Origin: Plecoglossus altivelis
Lineage: Eukaryota > Chordata > Actinopteri > Osmeriformes > Plecoglossidae
Length of the DNA: 64,000 bases
Direction of reading: 5' to 3'
Assembly: GCA_036571765.1 (NCBI GenBank)
Contig: BROE01000007.1
Span: 6,663,636 to 6,727,635 of the forward strand
In this document: positions 22,701-35,800 of the stretch, one piece after another
How positions within the stretch are numbered: the stretch's first letter is position 1
How the letters are laid out: the number at the start of each line of letters is the position of its first letter
Notes under the pieces: model-generated
Databases searched by the model: none
Told to the model about the DNA's origin: nothing
Seen by the model: only the letters and a program-made list of their open reading frames with translations
Made by a program: the position numbers and the translations under genes

Positions 22701-25700
22701 TAGAGCCCCTGACCGCAGAGCAGGTACAGCTCAGTTCTAGAGCCCCTGACCGCAGATCACATGTTCACAGGTTCAAATCCCGCTGTCCATCTCTTTCGGT
22801 AACAACATCTGCTCAAACACACTCCTGTCTTACCACCAAAGTGCGGCATGTTGATGAACTTACTTTGACTTTGAGTTGCATCATGGGTAGTACGTGGACC
22901 TGGGCGGCCCTCCAGTCTGTGGTGATGAGCTGTCGGATGTGAGCAGACTCCAGGCAGCACATGGTGTTGAACTTGTCCTTGGACATGCTCACTTTAGACC
23001 CCAGGACCTCAGCCAGCGCTGGGACAGGACAGAGGGTTAGAGCTAGGTTCTACTATCAGGGTACATAATACCCAGGCTAAAGAGCAAAGTAGATGCACCA
23101 GAATGTCATTGAACAGTGTGAAGAGTATAGGTTATTACACCAGGAGCAGAAGGTGCAGTTTGAACAATGGTAAGTGGATGCTGAAGGGTTTTTGACTGAA
23201 AACGATCATGTTAGTATCTCCAGAAAAGCCTCACGTCTCCCATACAAGTTTCAGTATATTTCAATAAATTAAATAAATGAATAATGTTTCAGAACACTTC
23301 CTTTGGTTGGGAATTGAATTTCTACAAATAATCTCTGGTTATGTTTTGAGGCGTAAGCAACATCCTTCCAAATACTGATATGTTCACCGATTCAATGGCA
23401 AACGTGTTCTTAATGTCACTGTAGACATACAGTGGTGATTGTTGAAGTTTTTCTAAATACACATGTTCAGCTGCAGATAACAGGAAAAAGCTTATCTGAA
23501 CCCAGTTTAAATTCTGTAAAAAAATGGCCTTGGTTCTTAAGTGTTTTCCACACTCATGCTGAGATGGTCTCTTTCAGCTTTAAGAACCGGCATGTGTCTG
23601 TGTGTTGTGTGTGTGTGCATGCATGTGTTGTGCAAGAGTTTGTTTGAAGTAGTGGGGAGGAGGAGGGGGAATAAAGGCCTCACACAAAAGGCAGGAAATA
23701 ACTCATCGAAACCAAGGGCATCTTGGAGATGGAGAAGCTCGCCTTTGACATTTCCAACTCATCCACAAACTATCAATGGAGCCCCTCTTTCAGAACATGC
23801 CTGCCACTTTAAATGATTCTCAACAGCAGCGCCGGAGAGAAACAGAAGAAGGAGGCTAAACCCCAAGCAGAATACCATGGCATGTCACTAACTTCAGACA
23901 ATGAAATCAGACCTAGCAATGTTTCCCCAACATTTAAATCCTGCATCCCAAAGAATGAAATTCTACTCCCTTACATTCTATACAGCAAGATTCATACACT
24001 CAGATGGGGTGGTTAGGCACCTCCCCCTTTCTGTTCCCCCATCCACACACAAAAAGCACTTTACACCCTCCAATCTCAAAGCTGCCCAATCAGCTTCCTG
24101 ATGACTGGTCTCCAGCCAGGGTAAGGCTTTTCAACACACACTCCTCGTCCAGACCACTCACCCAGAAAGACCTTCTCTTTCCCCACCGAGTAGGAGCCAC
24201 ATACTATGAGGGTGCGGGGGTTGAGAGTGACCCGCTCAAAGGCCGTGCTGGCTGCAAAGCTGATGACCTCCTGCTGACTGGGGAAGGTGTACTCAGGACT
24301 GCAGTACCTGGGAGTACAGGTGGAGGAAGGTGCAGGGAGGGAGGGGGGACAGTGAGAGAAGGGAAGAAAAGAGGAGTGGCCCAGAGTGAGTAAAGGGTTG
24401 CAGACTTAAGACACACAGACAGACATACAGACAGACGGAGAGACATAGGGAGAGAGAGAGAGAGAGAGGGACAGAGAGAGTGGGTGGGTGCTTGGCAGAG
24501 TGTGAAGCGGAGGTAATGAGCCGCCGTTGCTCCAGGACAGTGCTGGCTGTGATGGGAAGGCAGAGTGAGAGAGAGCGCTCATTCCTGGAGGAGAACGAGT
24601 CTGACTGTGTGTCTACAGCAGAATAAAAGCACTCAGGTCTGCAGTCACAGTGGAGGACAAAAATTGAACTTGTGGTTCACTCAGGTCACTCAGGCCTACA
24701 GTGCCTGTCATGCCACGGCTGCATGATGGAGGGGTCTGGATCTTTCTGTTTTTAGATGACTGGGAAATCAAGGGCGACATTTACCGTCATCTGACAACGA
24801 AAACTTCAAGACAATTGGAGTGACATTTCTAGCGTGTTCATGTCATGCATCTCCCGCGCACGTGTGCGTGTTTGTGTGCGTGGGCGTGACTGACGTGGTG
24901 TCCAGGTAGAGAGTCTGAACCCTGCAGCTCAGCAGCGGGGGGTAGCGCTCCATGGAGGGGTCAGCTCGGAAGTCTCCCACGTGGAGGACGGTCTGGCCGT
25001 CTGGCAGCTGCAGCAGCAGCATGGCAGCTCCTGGACAGCTGCGGTCACAAGAGGGGACAGAACATCCACTGCTGGACACATTAAGTGACACTAGGGAGCC
25101 TCTAGACCCTGTTCACGCTGGACTCTTCATGACACATTCATGACAAGGCTGAGAGATGAAAAACATTCCCCCCCCCTCTTACTTGAAGCATCTTGGTACT
25201 GCATACGCTTCTGACTACAGCCTGGTTGGGATACTCACTGATTGGCTTCCAGCAGGATGACCTTGACTCCATCCACCGTGACCTCGGTGTTCATGGGGAG
25301 GATGTGAACATAACGCTCCTCCACCTTCAGCTTGCTCTTCACCAGGTTCCCTGTGATCTGAGGGGGATGGACAGCAGGGGAGTCTGTCAGTCTGCCAGCA
25401 GAAGGTCAGAAGACCAACCCTGAGCCTGCCTTAGTGTTTGTCAGGGATGGATTCCCAAGGTCTAGCTTTCTACAGCTACACAAAGGCAAACAAACTGATT
25501 GAACTCTTAAGTGCTTCTGCCGACAGCTCCGGGATATCAAGATAGACGTGGGTCTTTGTTCTTACGTTTTTGTCAAGAAAGATGAAGTCATTCAAATCTT
25601 TTAATGCTGGAAATCAAAGTGGATAGTTGTTGTAAGGGCTCGTCAAGGGAGATGCTTTACACCCAGATAAGAAGGCATATTCAACGTATTCACTCATGTT

Positions 25701-28560
25701 CATAAACTGCATGTTCATTTGTGAAGGATTGTGAGAAAAGAGCCTGTCCACATGAAACCTCTGTTCAGGCCACTGTCCTGTTTTAGCCTCAACCCCTAGG
25801 GACAGCTGCTGGACCATGTTAGCAGGGCATGACTCCTGAGACAAACTGACCTACTATCCTGGAAATGCTGCTACATAGAATTGGGGTAAACATGGGGAAA
25901 TCCTACAATGACAACTCTAAGGATCTAAAACACACAAGACTTTCATTTACGTGACCAGTTCTAACAATATGAGCAAAAGTGTGGCTTCATTGGGTAAGTA
26001 TAGGCCCCACCCCCCCCACATTTCCAGTTTTTATCAGACACATTTTCTCGGGAGAGGATAAGACTCTCAAATAGACCATGAACAAGATAGTAGCTAACTG
26101 AAATCTTAGACAAGGGTGTTCACAACAGTTCAATGACTCACGTTACTACTTCAAAGCTCTCCTGCAGCCACGTCTTGGCAACAGTGCATCTGAATATTTC
26201 CTGACCATGTTTAGTGTGATACCAACAACACTAATATGAACACACCTGCCACACAGCGAGGTCTGAATTAGTCATTGGCATGGATTCTAATGAGTGAACA
26301 GTTACCTGCGGGGCTGTGGTCTACTGATGCAGGAAAGGCAGCAGGTACTGTGCAGAGCGACTACAGCAGACGTACCTTGTTGCAATAGATGGGAAACGTG
26401 GAGTTCTTCCTCAAACCTCCGTAATGGTCGGAGTGGAAGTGGGTGAGAAAGTAAGCAGTGATGCCGTCTATCACCCCATACAGGAAAGCGTCCACAACAA
26501 ACCTGGTCCCTGGGGGAGGCACAGGTCTCTTTTCAAAAGTGTATTTGGTTCCACTTATACTTGAACAGTTTTTAAATTAAGTACCATGACTCAACAAGAC
26601 ATGAACTTGCCTGGAATCCTTTTGTAGAATGGACACAGCCTGGGTTCCTTTGGCTCTCCACCTGTTTTTCCTCTGTTCCTCCACCCCCTGCCTCCTCCCC
26701 ATCCCATTCTTCCTCCTCCTTCCTTAGCCTTCTGGGTACCTTCATTGTCGGGGATCTCTTTCACGTTTAGGGCCGCATCAGCTCCAGCGCCCCTGTTCCT
26801 CCTCTGTCGTCCTCCATACTGCCTTCCTCCTCTGGAAGTCTCAGTGCAGCTTGGCTCAGTGCAGCCTGGCTCTGAGCTCTGCTGTGGTAGCACGCTCTCA
26901 GCAGCCTGCTCTTTCAGAGGTTTGAGCCCGAAAAACACCCCGATGTCTGTCTGCTTGAGGCCAGAAGCAGGTTCTGCCTTGCCTCGTCCTTTTCGGGGTG
27001 CCATGCTTGATTGAGACGGTTGAGTAACAGAGATCGAAGAAGACAAAGGCACCTTATTCAGCACTGCTGAAGTTTGTTCTGTTTCTATGGAAGACAGGTT
27101 TAAACGTTCGGTGTGAAAGGTGTGACTGCTGTTCGTGCTAGATATATGATCTCTGAGCTGCTCTAGCACTATACTCTGTGGGGACTGGAGTTCATGGCTG
27201 GTGTTGTTACAGGAAGCAGAAGTGTTTTCTACTGAAGCTCTCAAAGGGGAGGCAAAGCCATTTTTAGCAGCGGTGAATGTAGGGTGATTGCTATCAGCTA
27301 ATGAGCTAATTGGTATCACCTGGGTGTCAGCGCTGACTTCAAACTGAGATATGTCAGAGAAGAACTCGTCAAATGACAGAAGCTCATCATCAAGTGATGG
27401 ATCATCACTGAATAAAATGATTGATTCGTTATTCTCGTTTTCATTCAAACTATTTGGAGACAGCTGTTTTATTGGTTGGCCACCACTGATTTGGTGATCT
27501 ATAGGGAATTCGGACAGAGGAGAATACGAGAGCCCATCGTCACTGGAAGGAGAGGCCTTTGCTTTGACAAAGCCTCTTTCAATAACTGGACTTTCACTAT
27601 CTTTAACAAGGGGAGCGGGTTCCTTCATTTTGCTTTCTTGAGACAAGACCAGCTTCCCACCTCTGGCAGAAGGTGACCAGCCTTTCTTTTTCCTGATGTC
27701 CTCAGGCGCAGGTGACTTCAACAGCAAAAGAGCATTAGTCATCTTGGAGGGGGTAGAGGTGCTGCAGCCTGTGTGACTGGGAGAGCCTGGAGAGAGGAGC
27801 TCTGAGGCACTGTGCTGGGAACACTCCAATACTAAACTATTGCTGCCCTGGTTGTCTTTGTCCAAAGAGCTGCAGCTGGGGTCCTCACTGGATGTTCTCT
27901 CCTGAGACAGACTGAGGTAGGCTGGGTCGTTTATTGCTCGGAAGTGAGCTAGCAGCGTGTGGTTGTATCTCTTGTAGTGGCTTGGAATAGTGGAGGAGCA
28001 CTGGATTCCATCTGGACATTCTATCCACAATAGGAAAAAAACAAGAGAATCAAGAGAACTGTAGGGGTTGAGTTGGTAGTTCTAATATAAATATGAGTGT
28101 GTACATATGTCATTAACAGGTCTGCAGTGTTCTACATACCTTTGCTCTCATCCACTGGGGTTTCAAGACATTCGGCTACATGCCACCTTTGCGACTGAAC
28201 TACTAATGCAGAGAATGGCATCTGACACACAGGACAGAAATCTCCTGGAGTTAATGCCTCATCGTCATGGTTGTCAATTTGTTGGGTCCCCTTCTTTTGT
28301 TTTGATTGTGTCGAGGTGAACGGTGAGGGGGGCGAGGGGTCTTCAGCGACACACACAGTCTCTGTTGCATTGGGACCTCTGCTTTTAGAAAATGCATGAT
28401 TCCCCGTTTTCTTTACCACAATTTCGCCCTTTTTTATTCGTTTGGAGACACGTCTTCTCTTGGTCACCGTTCCATTGGACGGTTCAAAGGTCCCTTGTCT
28501 CTTCGTCTTTTGGAGAGGTTTATAATCCCAGATGTCACTTTCATCGTCTATTTCTGACAT
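19755..28560 (-). CDS. dclre1a: DNA cross-link repair 1A nuclease (SNM1A)
   Basis: Metallo-beta-lactamase/beta-CASP 5'-3' exonuclease of interstrand crosslink repair, nuclear. Exons in transcription order: 28560-28140, 28020-26611, 26509-26376, 25357-25239, 25038-24895, 24307-24162, 23018-22864, 21660-21519, 19924-19755. The sum is 2841 nt, giving 946 residues with all phases consistent. Exon 1 ends with a UBZ4-type zinc finger (CPVCQMPF and RWHVAEC). The large exon 2 is low complexity and carries QTDIGVFF near residue 497, a PCNA-binding PIP box matching human QMDIGVYF. The catalytic HFHSDH is near 634-639, followed by [36 protein letters not shown] and the beta-CASP part ending [19 protein letters not shown]. 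The intron after exon 2 uses a GC donor. I chose ATG 28560 because the upstream extension has only a TTG. Confidence 0.97.
20634..20640 (+). repeat. Short G-run in dclre1a intron
   Basis: A GGGGGGGG run near 20632-20640 follows a duplicated GGGAGTTTAAGTGAGG at about 20598-20628. Minor; listed only because it occurs in the large last intron (19925-21518), which otherwise shows no gene. Confidence 0.4.
22634..22808 (+). mobile_element. tRNA-Cys-like retroposon (SINE or tRNA retrocopy) with triplicated 5' part
   Basis: Internal Pol III-type signals are visible: an A-box-like CAGCTCAGTTCTAGAGC, then GACCGCAGATCA (resembling the tRNA-Cys anticodon arm, anticodon GCA), then the B box GGTTCAAATCC at 22770-22780. 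The 37-bp segment carrying the A box occurs three times in tandem (22644, 22681 and 22718). TAACAACAT flanks the element at 22634-22642 and 22800-22808. Without two of the copies the body would be about 83 bp, roughly tRNA length. It lies in the dclre1a intron right after the exon ending at 22864, in opposite orientation. Confidence 0.75.
24430..24480 (+). repeat. GA-rich simple repeat
   Basis: A degenerate GAGA/GACAGA tract in a dclre1a intron next to the exon at 24162-24307. Confidence 0.7.
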
Positions 28561-29083
28561 TTCGACATGCTCGACTATTTCCAAAATCTCAAAAGCAGAA
28601 AACAATATTGTAAGGTTTAATGTACTTTAACCTTCTGTTTCGTGGAAACTGAAATGCTAACAGTAGCTACAACTGCATTAACCGTCTCCCTGTTGTAATA
28701 ATCATCATATAATCTATATAATAATCCACCACAATGCGTAAAACCGACATTCTACGTTCCAGTGAAAACATATTTTATAGAACCCATTAACACCAGCAGA
28801 GTCGCGGACCCCGGGACAGAGATTTACCGCCACACAGTAAAGCGTGATATTGTGCAATGTTACAATACACTTCAGTACTTTCGACACATTTGATGTTTTA
28901 TTGTGCTCATTTTATTTAAAAAAATATATATGTAGCGGTGTGTTGCGATATATTTTATAAGTGACATAATTAGTATGCATTTAAATATTAGATCTTGGTT
29001 TTATCAGAAAAAGTCCCACATAGTTCATGTTAAATGAACTCATATAAATCTACACATTTACTTAATGGTTTGTTGTTACAAAG
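28561..29083. promoter_or_regulatory. Putative bidirectional promoter of dclre1a and nhlrc2
   Basis: The 523 bp between the two start codons, transcribed outwards in both directions. No TATA box stands out on either strand at a convincing spacing, and the tract is AT-rich and not CpG-rich. A head-to-head arrangement is also the arrangement I recall for human DCLRE1A and NHLRC2. On the dclre1a side a 7-codon upstream ORF (28568-28548, minus strand) overlaps the start codon. Confidence 0.55.
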
Positions 29084-32000
29084 ATGGCGTCTCAGTGCAG
29101 CTTGTCTACTTTGTTTCCCATTCAGAGTCAGCTGGACAACGCCCTAGATGACGCTACAACCCAACAGGAGAAAGAAAATCTTGTATACGAGTACTTGCAA
29201 AAACTAGACGAAAGAGAAGATCTGAAGATTCCCGATTTTGAGGAAGGTTAGCTCACACTGTCATTGCAAGTTGAATATTCTGAATCGAGAGTTGTTGGTA
29301 AAACGTCATCCAGCTCCTGCAGCGCCTGCGCGGTCCTTGAGCCAGCGAATGCAGATTTCAAACACCATATTCAGACCCGTTCCAGTTTATTAGATGTAAC
29401 ATGCTGTTATTACACCTGTATTATTACATATATGTCCTGTCTTTCCTACAAGTTGGCTATTCATTGACCGTCATAATTATATAGACACGCGATCACAGTG
29501 CAACTTTGTAAAACACATGATCACCAGCAATATAAACCGTTCAAATATTTTAGAGAAGGTGATGTCTAAATTGTTAATGCTAATATTCGTAGTTGGGGTT
29601 GTTTTGCCTAGGTCTGGAATGGCTAAACACAGAAGGTCCACTGTCTCTAGCAAAAGAGCTGGCTGGCAAGGTAGTGATACTGGACTTCTTCACTTACTGC
29701 TGCATAAACTGCATGCATATCCTACCGGATTTGCATCAGCTGGAGAAAAGGCACCCTGTCAAAGGTAGGTACACACTTATGTTGCAGTGTATTATCAACC
29801 ACAGTTTGCGTGTGTATCCATGTACAGGTGTGTGAACAGGTACACACACAGTCATCATGTTGAAATGTTTTCTCATTACAGTTGACATCCTCCATGGCTC
29901 TGTTTTCCTCTCGTTGTGAAATGTGGTCTGTTTTGCAAGTGGTTTCTGGTCTTGTAATAGGCTAGTCTAGTACTTGAAGTTTCTATAAATAAAACCACAC
30001 ACGCACAATGATCCCAGGTCCGGGTGCTATACGATGCTCCTGGCTGTGCTGGGTGTGGGACTTATTTTGGTCTATGTAATCATGTTCTAACAGTCAAGTG
30101 GCCTATTGTTAGCTCTTCACCCAGATCATCCAAGTAAAGTAATCGAGTCCCCCCCTCCCCTCCCCTCCCCTCACCCACAGATACAGACACGCACGCACAG
30201 AGACACACAGACATGCACACACCACCAGGCAGCCATTTGCTCCACACTTTAATTCACAATCTCCCTCGCTGTATCTCTGGCACTGCTAAGGGTACATTCT
30301 GTATGCTTCTTCGTCCGGTAAAGGGTTCAAAGCCAAGTACAGCAGCCGCCCTCACAGCAACCCCCTATGCTGTCTGCAATCTGTGTTAGTAGCGGGCCTG
30401 GGCCCAGCATGGAGGACTCTGTTGCCTGTAGACTACAGACTCTGAAAAAAAGATGGTTAGTCCACTAGTCAAAACAATGGCAGGGAAGAAGGGTTTTGTC
30501 ATGTGATGTGCTGTTCTAATTGAGCATGAGCAGGCATTATCTGCGTCTGAAATAGTTTGTGTCAATGTGAAGGTCTAATTTGTGGACTTTTATTTTCTTT
30601 GAGTGCCTAGATTGACTTGTTACAAGGTTCATTATTCAGTGTGGAAGGAAATCTTCAGAGAAGTACTGTGAATTACAAAATTAATTGAAGTAAGACACGA
30701 TGTGGAGTTATGGAATGAATTTGCTACCTTTCCTTCTGAATGTGGTTTTCACTTTTTTTTCCTCTCCTTCCGAGGTTATGAATTTTAATGCTTGACAGAT
30801 GGCTGAAAATGTGCTTTAGTCTGTCCTTTGCATCTATCAGCCTCAGTGTTTCAAGCCCCAGGGATGAAACTGGAAGAATGACGAGGCGCAAAAGTGCTTT
30901 TGACATTTCAGTTGAGCTAGACAAACCACAGCAGAGTGAGTAGCAGCTAGATTGAAATGGGAAAGAGCCCAATAAGCGAACTAACTTTCAGACGAAGCCC
31001 ACGATGGGAACGGCAGAGGCTTGAGGCGTTCATTCTCTCGCCATGTTACCTGTCATAGCGAGACGTTTGATACATTACGTGGTACGCTTCAGCCTGTCCT
31101 CGGGTCTTTTCCCAATTTCCAGAGCATGCATTTCCCATCAAATGTTATTTAAATGAGCTTTTACTCTTAAGATGAATCCATCTTTTGGTGTGTGTGTGGA
31201 AGGCCCATGTCATTTGACTTGAGATTGAGGCGTAGCTGGTGTAGGACATGTGATGGCCAGATATAGAGGACACAGTGACAGCCCACACACATGTTGAAGC
31301 CTCCAGGGGGCTGTCACACATGCAGTGCCCTTCAAAGGTCTATGGGGAGACTTCCTCATGACCCCAATGCAACGGTAAGGAGCATGCAAGCAGAATACGA
31401 GTCAGGTGACGAGATGTTTTCAATTTGGTCTCTGGACCAGAGGGAGGCCATTGTAAAGGGCATAAGTCAGTAGGCTCCATGCCTCCAGGCTGTTTGGTTA
31501 GTGTCAAATCCAAATTGTATTAGTACCATCCCTTTTTTAAGCCATGTCACGTACGCCCATAGAACTGGTCCTCAACCAACTTAAATCCTCAAGGAAGATA
31601 AGGAAACCTCCTAGAAAAACTCACTAGAGGAGAAAATATGGAGGAAACCCCTAGAGACATTTGGTGAAGGAGATGGGTATCAACATCTTGTAGATGTGTT
31701 GCTCTAGTAAAACACTCTACAAACCCATGAAGGTTTGAGATCAGCAAGGCCAATGAGCTGTGACACGCATCCATATCCTGAAGGTGTGGCATGTGAGACA
31801 GAGAGAGCCATGTGCTGGGCTTTATACTATGACTGATGTACCAAACAACTGAGTGTAGGGACGACTCCTACTCTGACGAAAGGAAAGACTTGTCTTCAAA
31901 CGTTTTGGCCACTTTCAATACAGCAAAGAAAATGTAAGGGTGATTTATGGCTAAGATACTGCAAGCAATTCTACACAAACTACATTTTACGATTTGTATG

Positions 32001-32860
32001 TTTTGGAATTAAACACATTTTTTTGAAAAAAGTTCCTAATTTAAAAAGATGGTAAAGCTTTGAAGTCTATTGGACATTTCAGATAGAATAGTTTCCCCAA
32101 ATTGTCTGTTCCCCAAATTGATTTCACATAGTCCTAAGGAGACAAAGCTAGAATCACGGGATCCAAATCACATGATCTTCCACTGCAAGTGTCCATGCTC
32201 GTACTTACATGAGGTTCTGCTACAACAGATTCATTATGTAACACAAATCACACAGCCATGCATGATTAAATTTCATCCCCAAAACATCATGGTTTAAGGT
32301 CAAGACCTTGTTTAACCTGTTATTGTTTTTTTTCTGGCGATTTGTCAGTCTACTGAACCAACCAGACCAAAGCAAATGAACATGTTTGACACGCCTGAAT
32401 TCTCTATTTCTCAGCTTCTCAGCTCAGCTTCTTCTCTCGATTGTTTGTCATCTCTTGACACAAACTTTTATGATTTCATTCCCTTGAAAGGAATTTGACT
32501 TGTAAAATTAATTACATTTGCGTAAGATGCAGGTCCTTGTTGAAAAGCATTTTGTTTTGGTGTAACCAACAGAAACTTTGCTATTGCTGATATATTTGTT
32601 CAGGAAATGTGCATGCTAGTTATGCCCACCACATCGTCTGAATGATCAGGAACTGTTTTATTTGGTTTGCATCTTTTGGTTTTAAATATCATCTTTTCCA
32701 CCCTATCTCTGTTTGGTATTTTCTCAGACGGTTTGGTTATTGTGGGAGTACACTCTGCCAAGTTTCCCAATGAAAAGGTACATTTCAGCTTCTTTACCAG
32801 AACTTGTAATTAGTTTTTAAAGCAAATGACAAATTAAGTGAATCAACCCCCTTACTGTCC

Positions 32861-32891
<31 letters not shown>

Positions 32892-35800
32892 ATTAATCAA
32901 GAAATGCACAGTGATAAGTGTGGAGTAAGCGCTGCTAATGCAATCCTTAATAAACTCCATATCCCACAATACCCCTCCCCTTCAAGGTCCTTCAGAACGT
33001 GTGCAGCGCTGTGCTCCGCTACGACATCCGTCACCCGGTGGTGAACGACGGCGCGGCGCGGCTGTGGCATGAGCTGGAGGTGTCCTGCTGGCCCACGCTC
33101 GTCCTCCTGGGACCTCGTGGCAACCTGCTCCTCTCTCTGGTGGGGGAGGGCCACCGTGACAGGCTTGCCCTCTTCTCCAAGGCTGCCCTCACACACTATA
33201 GAGACCGAGGCCTGCTGAGGGACCACCCCGTGGGGGTCCGACTGTACAGGGACACCCTGCCCCCGACCATCCTGTCCTTCCCTGGGAAGGTAGCAGTGGA
33301 CACCAGCAGGAAGAGGCTGGCCATAGCAGATACCGGGCACCACAGGGTCCTGGTGCTGTCCCAGACTGGAGAAGTGCTCTATACTGTAGGAGGTGGGTTA
33401 GGGGGCGGCGATGAGCTATGTACTTTCACTGTTGAGTGTGGTGCATGGTATTTTATGTTGTTATTTTGTTGTTATAATATTTTATGTTGTTGGGCATGTA
33501 TGTGCTTTGTGTTAGGGTTGTTAATGGTAGCTGGGACTGCAGTGGACTTCAAGGTTGGTCTGAGATGACATTGAGGGTTATTGTTTCATGTAATTATTAT
33601 GTAGTTCTGACAGAGACACAGTGCTGGTGGACACACTGGGTGACACACACTTAATAACCACACAGCTGCTTCTGATATCACACCTCAGGGGATTAGCCTA
33701 AAATCTGAATGTGCAACTTGTCGACCCATGAAAAGACAGCTGGATGATGTTTGTAAAGTGTCTAATTGAAGGTATTTGTCTTTGTTAGTATTGATATTGA
33801 GAGGGAAGCAAAACAATAGTAATTGTTATTACTATTATTATTATTATTATTACTACATATTAGTAGTACATGTTGTTGATCAACTGCGTTCATACCTGCA
33901 GTAGAGTAAGTCTCTCCCTGTAATACTCCAGGGCCGGAGAGTGGAAGACAAGATGGCAGCCTCTCTGAGGCGTCCTTCTGTGCTCCTCAGGGTGTGGCCA
34001 TAAAAGGAGACACTGTGTATGTGGCCGACACAGAGAACCACCTGATACGCAAGGTAACTGGGCTCCAATCCTTCCTAATGCAGCTTCACTCCAACCAAGT
34101 TACAATAGAACCTTGTGTGGCATTTGAAGGTTGTGTGAAAGTCAAAGAATCCATTTTGCACTTTGCAAGTTCTCATTTGTAAGTTCTCATTACAAACCAA
34201 GTCTCTCTCTCGCTCAGATTGACCTCCTGGAGGGGCGAGTCAGCACTCTGGCAGGAATGGGGTTTCAGGGCACAGACAAAGAGGGCGGAGCTATGGGACT
34301 CCAGCAGCCAATCAGTTCCCCATGGGATGTTGCTCTTGGTACAGCAGGTGAGGGGTTCAGCCCACTGTGACCTCAGACACCTACAGCAGCACTTTATTTT
34401 CACCGAATGTAACCATGAGGATCTCTAGGTGAACAAAATTATTTCAAAAGGGTCAGTGGGTCCTTGGAATACACACAGGCTGCAAATGAAATGGCATCAA
34501 AGGGTTAACTTTACACACCGTGTGTAATTGGTAGCGATGGCCACTTAATTACTCAGACTAACTTTAGAATTATACCCACGCATTTTTGTGCCTCATAATA
34601 TGTCAAATCTCGTATTTTTTTCTGTTCTGCTTTGGGCAGTGAAAGTTCATTTTTTCATCTTTGTTTCATTAATCCATCACAGCCTCTCCCTATCTAGAGT
34701 AAAAATCTTCTTTTAATGTCCGCTTTTGAAGCTCCCTTAGATCCTTAATCTCTCCAAATACACAGGTCGCTCCTAGAACAGGGCTTTGTTCAGGATAAAG
34801 AAAAAATACAGTTCTCGTCAGTGCCTTCAAGTCATGTACTGTGAATTGGTCAGTTTCTTTGTGAAGATGAAAGTGTGTGTGCATGTGTGTGTTGCACTTT
34901 ATCTTTGACCTGGCAGCTGATTGGATGCTGGCGAGGACTTGATCTACCAAAGGAAAGATTCTCTGGGAGAGCTGCAGCACAAAACACACTGATTGGCCAA
35001 TTCAGTCAAAATTTTGGGCTCCACATCCAGTGAGCAGTGACCTCATCTGACAGAAAGAGCCTTTGGCTTTCATTTTTATGATGTTCTATGATGCGTGTGT
35101 GCGTGCGTGTGTGTGTGTGCGCACGCCGGCGTGCATACAAAGAGATGCTTCGAAAAATTCATCATGACAACCCTCAGATTCATTCCCCTGACAACAAAGG
35201 CTCTAATCCAGAATGTGATTTATCTGTGCTGTCGTCCCAGTTTGCCCGCCTCCCTCACAGATTCAGTCAATAACAATATCAAAGAACAATACAAGAGGGC
35301 TGAACATCCTAATAAAAAGAACACAATAATCCATAAGACAACTCTGTACATTCTGTACTCTCTGAGTTTGCCGTTTGCTGTGAAAAGGCACATTGTTGCA
35401 ATACATCAGGATTCTTGAACTGTGTGTAATTTGTTGAACTTTTGTGGGGTTTAGTTTGTCTTACTGTGGGCCCTCTTGAAGAAGCATATTCAGCAATGCC
35501 TCTTTCCTAGCTATGCTGCTGTACCTCTAAGACAGCAGCTTAACTGCCTTTTATCTCCTAAAGTGCACAGGTAAGGTAATATCCAGATATGAAATGCTAC
35601 CTCTGGGTTCCACAACGTGGTCACTGAACCTGGATGTCCACTACTATGTCCACCTCTCCCCAGAGACTGCTTCCAAACACTCATTCACTATTCATGAAGG
35701 GATCATTAATGATTCAGCCCACTGTAGTTGGCTCCAATCCCCCAGTGTACAAACCTGTCCCATTCCAAAGATAGTTCTATATTTATGCTGCCAAAAGGGG

